33,980 nt of DNA from Branchiostoma floridae (lineage: Eukaryota > Chordata > Leptocardii > Amphioxiformes > Branchiostomatidae), in NCBI RefSeq assembly GCF_000003815.2, contig NC_049997.1, forward strand, positions 3,150,403 through 3,184,382, given 5' to 3'. The notes below the pieces were generated by a model. The model made no database searches. It was not told the DNA's origin and saw only the letters and a program-made list of their open reading frames with translations. Shown here one piece after another: positions 11,400 to 22,212 of the stretch; positions within the stretch are counted from its first letter, which is position 1, and each line of letters opens with the position of its first letter. A program made the translations under genes and the position numbers.

Positions 11400-13746
11400 T
11401 CATAGGTCGAGGTCGTGATCGAATGACGTAATGTTGTCCACAATGGCGGACAGGCTGTCCAGGCTGGAGATGCCAGAGTCTGGGGATCCGCAATCTGGGG
11501 AAGATGGGAGAAAGATAATTAATTCCTTGCCATTGGGAAGAACATCAGAATAACCGATCACGATGCAATAAGTTAGTACATGTAGTAAGAAAAGTTGATG
11601 TCAAGAGTTTGTTTGAGTCTCTGTGTTATACTATCTCTGGGTCACATTTCCAAACAGGGACCCAGTTGGTCTATTTGCGACAGCAAAAAACTAAAGTGTA
11701 TGTCATTAAATACACAGAAATTATGTGCATGACTATTTCTTTACGTTTTGTGAGCTTTAATGTCTTTTATCACACTTTCCGATCCCCAAATTGGCCGGCC
11801 GGGCCGCGGTTTGGAAATGTAACCCTCCCGTAAACATTACAGCTCCCTCCCTACTCCCACCCTGTCCCAGAAAACAACGTAAGCCCGTTTTCCAAAAGAA
11901 TTCAATTGTAGCCGCTTGATTTTATCATTATCATTAGATACAAGACACGATGAAGCAGTATTCGGCTTGCACTCTGGCTTGTACGTACCTTCAGCCATGT
12001 CCGTCAGCAGACTGGAGGCGGCTGTCATCATGTCGTCCCAGGACAACTCGTCAGTCTCCGCGATCAGACTCAGCGGACTGGCTGCAGACTGTGGAGAGAT
12101 GGGAAACATCTGTAAGCTTCTGTACTTCGCTGAAAAGCCTAGTCTAGTATCATTAGTTTGTACCTCTCTCGTAATGCTATTATTCTTTTCTGTATTTACT
12201 TAAAAACGGAATGAGAGAATTCACAAGAGTAAAGAATAGAAAATCTTACTATGATCTAAAAATCTTACTATGATCTAAAAAAAAGCGAATTTCTTGTAGT
12301 TTTGTTTTAGTGATGTCACTTAAAATGTGTAACATCTTGTTTTGATACGTTTCAAGTCCTGAAGAGTTCCCTATACATATCTATACAGGAAAGTTTTGCC
12401 GGGCGTCAGACAAAGTTAGATTGCATAAAAAAAGTGCGCTAGGTTGTCGCAAAAATAACAATCAATTGTGGAAAGTTTCACACCAATTCGTTCAGCTTTC
12501 CAATGTGGAAATCATTCATGAATTTTGCGGTTTGGTGCTAAGGAAAGGATCAAGCGATTATTCCACACTAAACGGCTAATGTGTGACAGAAAATCACGGA
12601 GAGGAAACCAACTTTGTTTACTTTTAAACTATCTCGAGATAAGATAGACGAATTTTGGGTGATTAAAGTATCGTCCAAGTCCCACGTGTTTTGAGTGAAG
12701 ACTGATAGAGTAGAGCCCTTCTATCCGGTTTGTAACCGCAGAGGGGATAACGCAAAATAGAGAACATTTGGAAGTGTTTTCCCTGGCTTCCTAATCGGCT
12801 AGAGCGGCGTCCAGACTTCTTATTATCAAAATTAGATAATCTTTCAGCCCGCTTTTTTGAGTGTTTCAATGCTGTGGCCGAAAAAAAGTAAAACCGTCGT
12901 TCATTATAGACTGATCGAAATAGTATTTGTGGCTTTGTAAAGAACACTAACAAAACGCTGCAGAAGTTTGAACCTTGTGCCTCTTCAAAGATTGCCATAG
13001 TATTGGAAATGATATAATAGCCTCTCAAGTTTAACAAATGTACTGCAAGTTGCACTAGACTATTCTCCAAGCAGAGTATCGGCTCCGGCTGTTTTTTATA
13101 CACGTTTTTGTCGAGTCATGTTCGTTGGCCGGTGGACATGAAGGAATAGTACAAAATAGAGAGCCCAACAAAAACACATTAACACGTCAAAAACAGCCAA
13201 ACCTCTGCTTGGAAAGTAGCATAAAACCATAAATTTAAAAGTGAGTCAAACGATCGCTGAACTTACGCTCTGTTCGGAGAAAGACGCCGGGCTGCCTGCC
13301 TCGCTGTCAAGATCCAACTCCGACGTGTGCGTCTTGGACGAACTTGAGGCGCTGGCTTCTTCAGACGTCTTCAGCAGATCCTTCAGGTCCATGATGTAGT
13401 CTATGGCGTTTTTCAAGATTTCCGTCTTGGTGAGTCGTCGGGTGGAATTCGGAGACGTCTTCTTTTTGAGAACGTCGAAGGCGTCGTTGACCTTGGAAAG
13501 CCGCCGTCTCTCTCTCATGGTTGCCGCTTTCCTCTTGTCGACTTTTCCTCGTGCTTTCGTCTTACACGTGTTGCAGGCCCACTGGAGGCATCGCCCAGGC
13601 CCGTGGAACTCCGAGCCTCCCCCCGCCGTAAGGCCGTGCCCGTTACCGGGAACGGTCAGACAAGTCGTCGGCAGAACATGCTGCTGTCCCCGCAGGAAAG
13701 CCGCACTCGGGTCGGTGGTGTAACTGTAGCAGCCGGGAAACGCCAT
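11400..13746 (-). CDS. MRF: Myogenic regulatory factor (MyoD/Myf5 family bHLH), gene B
   Basis: Second MRF, a tandem paralogue of the gene 5.3 kb downstream of it on the same strand. Exons: 13746-13267, 12088-11989 and 11494-11400 (stop TGA 11402-11400). Introns are GT-AG, with phases 0 and 1 exactly as in gene A. The product is 224 residues. [14 protein letters not shown] (about 48-61) is the Cys/His-rich motif. [11 protein letters not shown] follows, with Ala75-Thr76 and Lys85, the residues that mark myogenic specificity in the family. Helix-loop-helix runs to about residue 125. Exon 1 then runs into a Ser-rich stretch (about 131-143). Exon 2 is acidic (DELSWDDMM). Exon 3 has [16 protein letters not shown] (202-217), very close to the vertebrate helix III motif. 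The loop and second helix differ noticeably from gene [14 protein letters not shown] replaces the [13 protein letters not shown] type. The start ATG sits about 88 bp below a TATA box. Intron 1 carries an inverted-repeat element. Confidence 0.95.
13061..13218. mobile_element. Inverted-repeat element (CTCCAAGCAGA family) in intron 1 of MRF gene B
   Basis: The left end TATTCTCCAAGCAGAG and right end CTCTGCTTGGAAAGTA are inverted. Inner CGGCTGTTTTT / AAAAACAGCC arms are also shared with the copy at 9016-9230. No clean target duplication remains. The element is non-coding and about 160 bp long. Confidence 0.7.
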
Positions 13747-13801
13747 CGAGCTATCAAAACAAACTTAGCTTGCAGCAACGTGACTTCAATCTTTACCACA
13801 G

Positions 13802-13809
13802 CACGTGTG
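13802..13809 (-). promoter_or_regulatory. CACACGTG E-box at the predicted MRF-B start site
   Basis: CACACGTG is 56 bp from the ATG, against 54 bp in gene A, so it overlaps the expected transcription start. The E-box core is CACGTG at 13802-13807. Confidence 0.55.
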
Positions 13810-13833
13810 TACTAACCAAGGAAAAATTCTGCT

Positions 13834-13841
13834 CTTTTATA
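13834..13841 (-). promoter_or_regulatory. TATA box of MRF gene B
   Basis: TATAAAAG on the minus strand lies 88 bp upstream of the ATG at 13746. CACACGTG lies 27 bp downstream of it (13802-13809), and ATATTCA lies about 53 bp upstream (13895-13901). This matches the gene A layout. Confidence 0.75.
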
Positions 13842-13909
13842 CAGCGATCCCCAGCGGGAGTTCCCGAAGATTTCAGGCCCCTCCTTCTCCAGTATGAATA
13901 TGTAAATGT

Positions 13910-14460
13910 TGCCGCGGGTCTTGAGAGAAGTCTTGCCGCGAAGCTTCAAACGTTGCTCTCAACAGGACCTCGCTGGTCCTACCGAGATGAGAATGTGTCG
14001 GCTCTCTGATACTGTATAAACACAACCTGTGTGGTGAGACCGCAAGAGTTTCCCTTACTTGATTTAGGGACCGCTTCACCATATGCTTACGCGTCAGTTC
14101 GTCAGTTATACAACGACGAAGAGAAATGGAAGAACAAGTCGAACCCCCTTCTTTCAAACGTGCAATCAAAGAATTTTTTTAACCTCCTTGATGTCATAGT
14201 TCTAAGTAAATTTGAGTGACTTTATTGTGCAAAATTCTCTCTTCCTAAGTTGAACTTCTTTTTTTGCAACAAATGCGGACCAAAATGCCACCACTGTAGG
14301 ATTCTTTCGCAATGTTGTTGAACATTGTAGTACTTCGGTATCGAAGATGACACGCAAGGTGTAAAACAGCTAACGTTAGCATAATTGACATAGTTAGCTA
14401 TTCACAGTGTGTTTTAAAGTAGAGTGAAACATAAGCCTACAAATACATGTCAACTTGTAC
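13910..14460. other. Proximal upstream region of MRF gene B
   Basis: No supported exon. Contains one CATATG E-box at about 14079. It probably includes regulatory DNA of gene B, but nothing more specific can be read. Confidence 0.4.
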
Positions 14461-14469
14461 TCGGTGATA

Positions 14470-14690
14470 TAGAATGTTCTCTCGCTCCGAATGTTCTAAA
14501 TAATCCAATGTTCTAAATGTTATGATGTTCTAAATGTTCCGATGTTCTAAATGTTCTGATGTTCTACATGTACGGATGTTCTACATACACGGATGTTCTA
14601 TATGTTTGGATTTTCTACATTTTCCGATGTTCTAATGTCCCGCTGTTCCAAATGTTCCGATGTTCTATAAAATGTCCCGACTTGCTCTTT
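14470..14690. repeat. Minisatellite of GATGTTCTAAATGTTC units upstream of MRF gene B
   Basis: About ten degenerate copies of a unit near 18-24 bp built from GATGTTCTA and AATGTTC, roughly 0.7-0.95 kb upstream of the gene B start codon. Confidence 0.8.
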
Positions 14691-14971
14691 GCAATGAGCT
14701 TTTCATATCAAGCTTGATAAAAGCTCCTATATTTCCTCCTTGCTCTTTGCCTTCCCGCGATATCATTTTTCTCTGCCATGACAGAGATAAGATCAGATCG
14801 CTCCCGGTTGATGTGCACCCATCCGCGCCCAGCCTCATTACGGGCCCGTGTGAAGTTGTCACGGCGCGTTGACATGAAAGGTCCGGTCAGCTCCGGGGGT
14901 GGGAGGGGGGCTTCTCTGGGCAGGGGCAGGGGCGTGTCCACAGACCGGGCCGACGACGAATGAATAAATCA

Positions 14972-15170
14972 TAGCCTCCATCAGGCCTTCCTGCGGGGGT
15001 ATGGGGATCGTTGAATTTAGCAAAAAAACTCGGGAAATGGGCCAGGGACTGGGTTCACGCTAAGGTTTATGTTTCCCCTCCGGAGGCCAACTCCTCTAGT
15101 GGTAAAACTCCCCGGGTAATTATTCTCCCTATAAATATGATAGCTAGCCTAGTCAGTCTGGTAGAGACTA
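14972..15170. mobile_element. MITE, TAGCCTCCA...GGTAGAGACTA type
   Basis: Shares its interior (GGGGATCG, TTTCCCCTCC, AATTATTCTCCCTATAA) and both ends with the element at 16642-16828, so the two are copies of one family. No target duplication was found here. Confidence 0.7.
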
Positions 15171-15379
15171 CATCAAACCCATTATAGCTGCTTACAGAGT
15201 TTCTTTCGCACACTTTCGCGTATGATGATGACTCGAATACTAAAAGTTGATTTATCTGTGGCAACTCGGACGATTCGCTCTGGCCCGGTACCCAATCCTA
15301 TTCACAGAATATTGTAGCTGCCCAATCTATTTGGAAAAGAGGACGAAAGAAACGCGACAGCTATAACAGGTTTGGATGC

Positions 15380-15563
15380 TAGTCTCTACCAGACTCCGGA
15401 TCGCTGGAAAAATCGTAGAAATGGAACAAATAGAGAAGTAAGCCGGCCAGAGGAATATAACCGGCAAGGGAACAGCACGCGAGCTGTTCCCTGGTCGGTT
15501 ATATTCCTCTCTATTTGTTCCATTTCTACGATTTTCCAGCGATCCGGAGTCTGGTAGAGACTA
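15380..15563. mobile_element. Perfect foldback MITE with 9-bp target duplication
   Basis: TIR TAGTCTCTACCAGACTCCGG. The arms extend through AACAAATAGAGA and CGGTTATATTCCTCT toward a GAGCTGTTCCC centre. An exact duplication TTTGGATGC lies at 15371-15379 and 15564-15572. The element is 184 bp and non-coding. A 9-bp duplication fits Mutator-like or Merlin-type transposition. Confidence 0.88.
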
Positions 15564-15572
15564 TTTGGATGC

Positions 15573-16641
15573 GAGGCTATCACGAAGTGGTCGGAGTCAT
15601 CACAGAAAAAAGAACCTCGAGTCACTGGATCCAATTAAAGGACAAGAACGATTCAATTTGAAAGCACCCTTAATTTGAATCCCAGAAGCGCAAAATTGTG
15701 CCCCAGTTGGAAAATATTTGAAAGCTGTGGCAGCCGATTTTTAACGCTTCGACAGTGCACGATGACCTCATGTTTCAGTATTTCTTTTGAAATATTTGGT
15801 TCTTTTGACATTATTTTACGGATATCATTGATCAACATATGTGTAGTACTGAGGGCCCTGCACTATTTTAATAAATGCTACAAATAATCATTCAAGATTG
15901 AGAAATATGGGCGTAATTCTGAGTTGTGAAATGCAACGGAAATAGTCAAATGGCAAAAAAATCGCTTTCTTGTCTTTAATTTCTTCTATTCTTGTCTTCA
16001 GCGGTTTAGTCCTCAATCCAAACATCAGAATGGCAACAGGACTTGAAACCCCTTTGTGAGCCTTGCGCTATAGCGCTAATTCCCAAAAAGGCCGAAATTC
16101 GACAATTTGACGGTCGTTTCGTGAAGCCGTCTTGTAGCGGTCGGCAGCGGTACTGCAGGTTAGGATCTGACGGGGTTTTAAGTTGGGCGCATCGAGAATG
16201 CTGAATGCCAAGCGCTCGTTTCGTATTAAAGAGACGTACTTCATTATCTCTGATATTGAAAGAAGCTATATCTTGACTGTTTTATTGCTTTTTATTATCA
16301 TTCATTGCCATTGGACATTACCAATAGTGTATGTAATGACCTTGGCATGTTATTTATCACGACCTTGAGAACGACCGTTAATCGCCAAATCCGGGTAATC
16401 TGCGTAACGCATCAGCCTCAGACATTCTGGCGGCCGACGGCGACTTTGATGTTGTCGGTACATGCGCAGTAGGCGGTCAGCAGCACATCTTGCAGCTCGT
16501 CACGGTTTGAAAATCACCAAAGGAAGACATCTGTAAGGATGAGGGGGAGGGGGGCGGTAACCGTTTATTGCTTTGCGTTACTCAAAACGTATGGTGACCA
16601 TCTGGGAGAAGGTGGAAACGGGAATCTGTAAGGGCTCTATC
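15573..16641. other. Intergenic, nothing recognised
   Basis: No convincing exons or repeats beyond short frames. Confidence 0.45.
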
Positions 16642-16828
16642 TAGCCTCCACCATGCCTTTCTACGGGCATAACGGGGGTACGGAGATCGTAGAATTTGGC
16701 AATAAATCAGGAAATTGGCAAGGAGTCAGTCCACTCTTAGGTTCGTGTTTCCCCTCCCTGCGTAGCAAAACTCTCCTTGCAAATTATTCTCCCTATAATA
16801 GCCAGAGTAGTCAGTCTGATGGAGACTA
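16642..16828. mobile_element. MITE with imperfect 9-bp target duplication
   Basis: Ends TAGCCTCCACCATGCC and CAGTCTGATGGAGACTA. Flanks GGCTCTATC (16633-16641) and GGCTTTATC (16829-16837) match 8 of 9. Same family as 14972-15170. Confidence 0.75.
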
Positions 16829-16837
16829 GGCTTTATC

Positions 16838-17730
16838 GCTTAATATATATAGATAATAAGAATAAAACACAATAAGACAAATCCAGATATATATTAATTC
16901 CATCGCTTGTGAATGAAGTCTAAATACTATTTTCAGGTCCGTTCTTACGTAGGGTTGACTGGAAAAATATCTAGAAAGACACTTTTCTCAGAAACAGGCA
17001 GATATTCTACACAGATAAAATGATATTGGTCCTTTTTTTCAATAAACCAGAGTCCAATTTATTTCTGCATCAACTAGATTAGAACTTGTGAAATACTAGT
17101 TATAGAATTTTATTTCCTAGAGCTTTACATCCATGCGAATCAAATTGGATCATGATTTTGACATATCCTTGAAAACAAACTTTTTATTTACCATAGTCTC
17201 ATAATCACCCATTTAGTTAATCATTGCCAAGAGTTTGATTCCTTTTAAAATCATCTTGTCATTTTAATGGTTGACTTGGTCGAAGAAAATTTTCTGAATA
17301 CATTTCGTCATTCATAGAAGTCAAAGTGAATGACTTACAGATGGAGAACTGGACACCCTCATTAATTTTCAATCTTGAATCTTCACGGAAGGCCGAAAGT
17401 GGCTCATTACCATATCTTAGATTCACCGACTCGGCTGTTAATTAGAAAATTGGCCGTGAAAGATACGATTCTGATATCGGCGGAAGTTATCAATAATGTC
17501 CTGTCATCTCGGTCATCGCTACATAATCGGTGGAACCAAAGGCAGGACCCTGGAGAGTCGGTCCGGGCGAGAACTCGCAAAATCTCGCGGTAACTCGCCT
17601 GTAATTGACGAGAGTTCGTCATTCGCTGAGTTCTTTTAAAAGCCATGTTTGACTCAAATCAGGGTCATGTTCAAGTTAGGAATTTTTATACTATGTGTAG
17701 AACAATGTACACAAATTGGACAAATGATTC
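16838..17730. other. Intergenic, nothing recognised
   Basis: AT-rich to about 17350, then moderately GC-rich with no supported exon. Confidence 0.4.
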
Positions 17731-17822
17731 AGAGAGAGAGAGAGAGAGGGAGAGGGAGAGAGACCGAGAGAAAGGGTGAGAGAGAAAGACAGGGAGAAAG
17801 ACAGACAGACAGAGAGAGGGAC
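17731..17822. repeat. GA microsatellite
   Basis: (GA)n with GAC and GGG interruptions. Reading frames across it (RERERGRG-like) are repeat artefacts. Confidence 0.9.
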
Positions 17823-18634
17823 TTCCTTTTTCAAATTTGTCCATACGTACAAATATCGATTTGCATTGTGTTCCATTTTTTAGAAACTCTCTTTTTTGTT
17901 GACCTCCAAAAGTTCACACGGACACACTTCGTGTAAGGGCGCTAATTACGGAAACGTTTAATTAGGCACAGTAATTAGGGGTGTTAGAGCACAGTTTTGA
18001 TAGGATTAGCGGCGCGTTTTACAGTCGCAGTTTGTTTTGTTTGTTCCTTTGTTTATTCATAACAGCTCAAATTGACCCGCAGGCCGCTTTATGGAGGTCA
18101 CGAGGGAAGATCTAAAGGCGAGACAAAATACCAGTATATAACAGATTCTCACATAACCTCCTTAAATAGAGGTACAGTTTACGTCATCTAAAGTCTTAAT
18201 ACATGTACTAGCAAGTCTATACACATAACTTACACATACATGATGCAAAAAACAAATACCAATAATAGCGAGGGCTTCCGCATGATTTTGTTTTCAAACT
18301 TGAAAAGCTGGATCCGTTTAGACGACAAAAATGCCAGTTATGTTGTTGAGGCAGAGCTGAGCGTCATTCTGGTGCGTTCTAAATGGAATTTGTGTTACCC
18401 TTGAACCATATCAAGTACAAACGTACAAATGTATGACTAAACCAAAATACGCAAAGTGTAAAAGCTTAAGATTCATTTTTATGAAATTGCTTGCCGCAGC
18501 AACGCAGCCAACGTAGACAACGTAGCCTGGTGTCCAGTCGTATTATAACCTCCGAGTCTCTTCTGCCCTCTTCGCAAATATTTATATATCCGTATTATAA
18601 CCCCTGACTCTCTTCTGTACTCTTCACAAATATA
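17823..18634. other. Intergenic, nothing recognised
   Basis: No exon or repeat structure that I can support. Confidence 0.4.
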
Positions 18635-18635
18635 T

Positions 18636-19225
18636 TATGTTTATGTTTATTGTTTATTTGAATTCATCACACAGTGATTGGGAGGGCAAAACAGGTTCGA
18701 ACAACCTTTACAAGTTGCCCTCCCTCACATAAAAATAACACCAGGCAGTACATACAAATCAATAACATACAAGCAACAACATCAATACATACAATACAGG
18801 TCATAATACAGGTCATATATATATGGAAAGCATAATCTGGGTAGCACTACTTATAAAACTATTGCCTAGCGCGCGCAAAGCCACACATGAGCCACACCCA
18901 CAAGAAGTGGACCAAGTGCAAGGTTGGTCAAGACAGTATTGTAAACTGAGTCTGTCATAGGCAGACTTTACCAACTTGTGCTTGAATGCTAACGGTGTAA
19001 CGCATCAGACTGGTTGGCTGCTAGCTGTCCGATACAACGGAGGCCAGGAGCCAACAAGTTCCAGATTGTTACCAGTCTAGAAATGTAGGAGTGATGGGAC
19101 GCTGAGGTCTTAGATCTAATAGGAGTAAGCATGAAGGATCTAATACTTCTAGTCGGCCTTGTGGGAAATGACACATATTTCTCCACAGTTGACCTCGATT
19201 TGACAAAAATCATAATGTCACACAC
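18636..19225 (-). mobile_element. 5'-truncated non-LTR retrotransposon remnant
   Basis: On the minus strand, 19225-18989 encodes a stretch resembling the C-terminal end of LINE reverse-transcriptase proteins (HHSYISRLVTIWNLLAPGLR corresponds to the usual F-x-R-x(4)-WN-x-LP motif). A 3' UTR-like segment with GGGAGGGCAA and a tail of AATAAACAATAAACATAAAC follows. It has no catalytic region, and the frame is short. Confidence 0.55.
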
Positions 19226-19489
19226 CTCCCACGAATTATATCCGTATTCGCGGAGAGGACAGAAGAGACTGGGGGGTTATGATACCGCTGGATACCAGGC
19301 TACAGCTAGCCAATGTACCACAGCTTCATTGAAATACCAGCGTATGTATACTCTTGATCGTTGTTGCACATTGCGCTCTCCAAACAATACAGTGAGTACT
19401 GGATTATGTATAAAAGATTTACAAGGTAATTCTTCACAAAGAAGTGTCAGGAGTTAGATCGATGTTGACTATAGACAGTCGTGGGTCGG

Positions 19490-19590
19490 ATCACTTGTAA
19501 AGATTCCTTACAGAAACGTTTTATGTAGCTACTGCATTTAGCCCATATGGGCAAGGACATGCAAATAAAGATCATTGTCATTATAACCTC
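19490..19590 (+). mobile_element. LINE 3'-end fragment
   Basis: GCCCATATGGGC followed by CAAATAAAGATCATTGTCATTAT is the style of a CR1/L2-like 3' end with a short-repeat tail. Its upstream extent is not defined. Confidence 0.4.
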
Positions 19591-19899
19591 TTTGGTCGGA
19601 TAGGCCAAGAGCCTCCATGAATTGCTAGTATTCAAATGAATTGATAAGCTACATCACTAGTAGGTTGGGCTTCTCTGCGTGGGGCTGTACAGCACAATGT
19701 GCATGACACATCGAAGTCGCTAGATGGCGTTTGTGATACGACTACAAAATGTACGTACATACTAGTACCTTTCCCTAACTGTAATGAAATTGAGCTTATC
19801 TGACCAATTGTCACTTCAAATTGTAGATTTCAAATCTTTTGCAAAACATGTCAATGTAACGTTACGTATAATTATAAATGCATATTGAATGATAAAAAC

Positions 19900-20034
19900 T
19901 GCATGAGTAGACCATTCCAGAGACCAATAACTTGAAATCTGGCGGTCATTACATAGTTGTTCACATTGCCATACATTGTAACTGTTACAATTGTTGCGCA
20001 ATAAAGTTATTCTATTCTATTCTATTCTATTCTT
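19900..20034 (+). mobile_element. LINE 3'-end with (ATTCT)n tail
   Basis: TTGTTGCGCAATAAAGTT runs into ATTCT repeats at 20009-20032. A poly(A)-like signal followed by a short tandem tail is characteristic of CR1/L2-type non-LTR elements. The left border is approximate. Confidence 0.5.
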
Positions 20035-20138
20035 ACACAGAGGGTTCTTACATGAATGCTTGTGTTAATGGGGAAATTATCTAAGGGTCCACCAAAGAGT
20101 GGTCACATTGGCCAGCTTTGCCCCATGTAGAGGTGGCG

Positions 20139-20447
20139 GTTACAGGTTGTTTCGCAACAATGTCAGTTCGCAGCCGTCAGTTCGCAACAAGGCAAGTCTT
20201 TTCGCAGCATTTGAATGTTATTTATCTTGGTAAAATAGTATAATTATATTTATTTATTTATTTATTATATTTATCTGCGTAAAATAGTATAATTATGCTA
20301 GGAATACGATTTTTAATACTATTAGGCTATCAAGATGAATAACATTATTCAAATTTGGCGAAACGACTTGTACCTTGTTGCGAAAAGACTTGCCTTGTTG
20401 CGAATTGACGGTTGCGAACTGACATTGTTGCGAAACAACCTGTTACC
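20139..20447. mobile_element. Foldback element with perfect 9-bp target duplication
   Basis: Arms of about 90 bp beginning GTTACAGGTTGTTTCGCAAC are inverted and contain repeated TTCGCAACAA-type motifs. An AT-rich centre has (TTTA)n. An exact GAGGTGGCG lies on each side (20130-20138, 20448-20456). Confidence 0.85.
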
Positions 20448-20880
20448 GAGGTGGCGATTGGGAAGGTTTGACTGTATCTGCAGGTCTGTACCGTAGGCAT
20501 TTGGCCAATTTACAGCGTTCTTTATAGTCCATGTATGCTGAGCAATTCCTTCAATATTTCATTTCTTGAAGGAACGGCATGACTTGGGATTTCAAATGAT
20601 AGGCATGGATTCCAGAGAAGCAATGTATACTGTACACATGCAGCCATACAAGATTCATTTCCTACTGAATGATAACCCTGCAATACCCAGTGTAATGCCC
20701 CATTCCACTAGGCTAATACAACCTTTCCACCAGGATGGCGCTCTCTATGCGACCCAAAATTTAACAGATCGCTCAACGAATTATAAAGAAAAAAACGAAT
20801 CTTTTTACTCTTTTGAGTTCTGAAGTCTTTTCAGTCACACTTTCACAGTACATGTATAATTACCCTGTATGAAATCAAAG

Positions 20881-21105
20881 GTCTCTATACCAGACTCTAT
20901 AGGTCATTGTGAAAACCATAGAATGGAACAAATAGAGGAGTAAGCCGACCAGAGGAGAACAGCCGGCTAGGGAACAGATTGCGACCTGTAAGGAAATGAT
21001 TGTTCTGGCCGGCTGACTCCCCTAGCGTATTAACGTTATTATGACTCCAATTTAATTGTCCAATTTCTACAATTAGACCACCGATCTACGAAGCCTGGTA
21101 GAGGC
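20881..21105. mobile_element. Diverged copy of the CTCTACCAGACT MITE
   Basis: Contains ATGGAACAAATAGAGGAGTAAGCC and GGGAACAG segments (split here for brevity) shared with 15380-15563. Flanks AAATCAAAG (20872-20880) and AAATCAAGG (21106-21114) match 8 of 9. Confidence 0.75.
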
Positions 21106-21127
21106 AAATCAAGGTTACACAGATCCG

Positions 21128-21178
21128 TTTTAGATCGCAATGAGAGCGCAGTGCGACCACCGTCTAGTGGGATGGGGG
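21128..21178. mobile_element. Half element related to 31744-31997
   Basis: GAGAGCGCAGTGCGACC and CCGTCTAGTGGGATGGGGG match one end of the inverted-repeat element at 31744-31997. Its partner end is not visible. Confidence 0.4.
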
Positions 21179-21179
21179 A

Positions 21180-21995
21180 TAAAAGGGACATCAAATCATA
21201 TAAAGGCACGGATGACCGAAAGTAATACCTACATATGAATAGCCATCAGAGATTCATTTCCCCACTATATTGTATGAGCCGGTGAGAAACGAGCGTAAAA
21301 TGCCAAAAGAGGACAGTCGAAAAGTTCCATCGATCGGGCCACTGTAATGTGTGCACCCTGTGGTTTATGATGGGAGAGAATCATATAAAGATGATGAAGT
21401 TTACAAACCGTGCAACCAAATCATGAAGCGGCTTCTCTTACCATTTGAACCATAAGTAATGACAAGAGCGCGCTGGGGAGTCAAGTAAATTTATTGCCAT
21501 GTCTTAGAGTTTTACATGGATTGCATAGTAATGGTATTCCTGTGGAGAGATTTCCATATGTTTCCCATCTTACTAAGGCTTAAACCGTTTGGATTTATTG
21601 CATTCGAATTTGTCGTCGCTGTCATTTTGTAATCATCAACCCTCAACAAGTAATACTTGCAACACGTTGAACAATAGTATTTGTATATGTGCTTATTATC
21701 AATATCGCATTGTTGAATATAGCATGTGAGCATACATAAAGGGCATACATGTAGAGAGCTATATAAGTAGTGGCTGTACATGTATAATGATAGTGCCTTG
21801 GCAATATATATTATATGTATATAATATTGACTACACACAGTAAGATATATAGCAATTCGCGACCAGCTTGCAGGACAATCTTTTGTCTGTGACCTTTGCA
21901 ATTGAGGTCACCTCTAAGGTCGCTATGTCAACGCGCTACCGTTTGTCAACTGTGTCTTATTTGACGGTTTCGTGTGCATTGTTTCCATACACATA
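21180..21995. other. Intergenic, nothing recognised
   Basis: The 129-codon frame on the minus strand (21512-21901) is low-complexity, AT-rich and unsupported. Confidence 0.4.
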
Positions 21996-21998
21996 ATG

Positions 21999-22212
21999 TA
22001 AGGGCGTGGTCACATAGGTCGTGCGATCGTCGCACAATCGCTAGCTTCGGGCATTTTGGAGGACAAAAATTGTACGCCTCCTGTAAATTTCCTTTGTACA
22101 CAAAATGCTGTTTTGGATCCATGTCGGTGGTTGGTTCTGTCACGGCCTGCTTGAAAATCCTATGGCATAAAAATCGTACGACGATCGCACAACCAATGTG
22201 ACCGCGCCCTTA
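21999..22212. mobile_element. MITE with TAAGGGCGTGGTCACAT ends
   Basis: The left end TAAGGGCGTGGTCACAT...GTGCGATCGTCG pairs with CGACGATCGCAC...ATGTGACCGCGCCCTTA. It is 214 bp with no coding. Target duplication unclear. Confidence 0.8.

Noticed and set aside
12663-13103. 146-codon minus-strand frame in intron 1 of MRF gene B
   Set aside because: It overlaps the MITE at one end, has no recognisable domain and no promoter or splice context. Likely chance.
17649-17936. Arg/Glu-rich protein
   Set aside because: Translation of the GA microsatellite.
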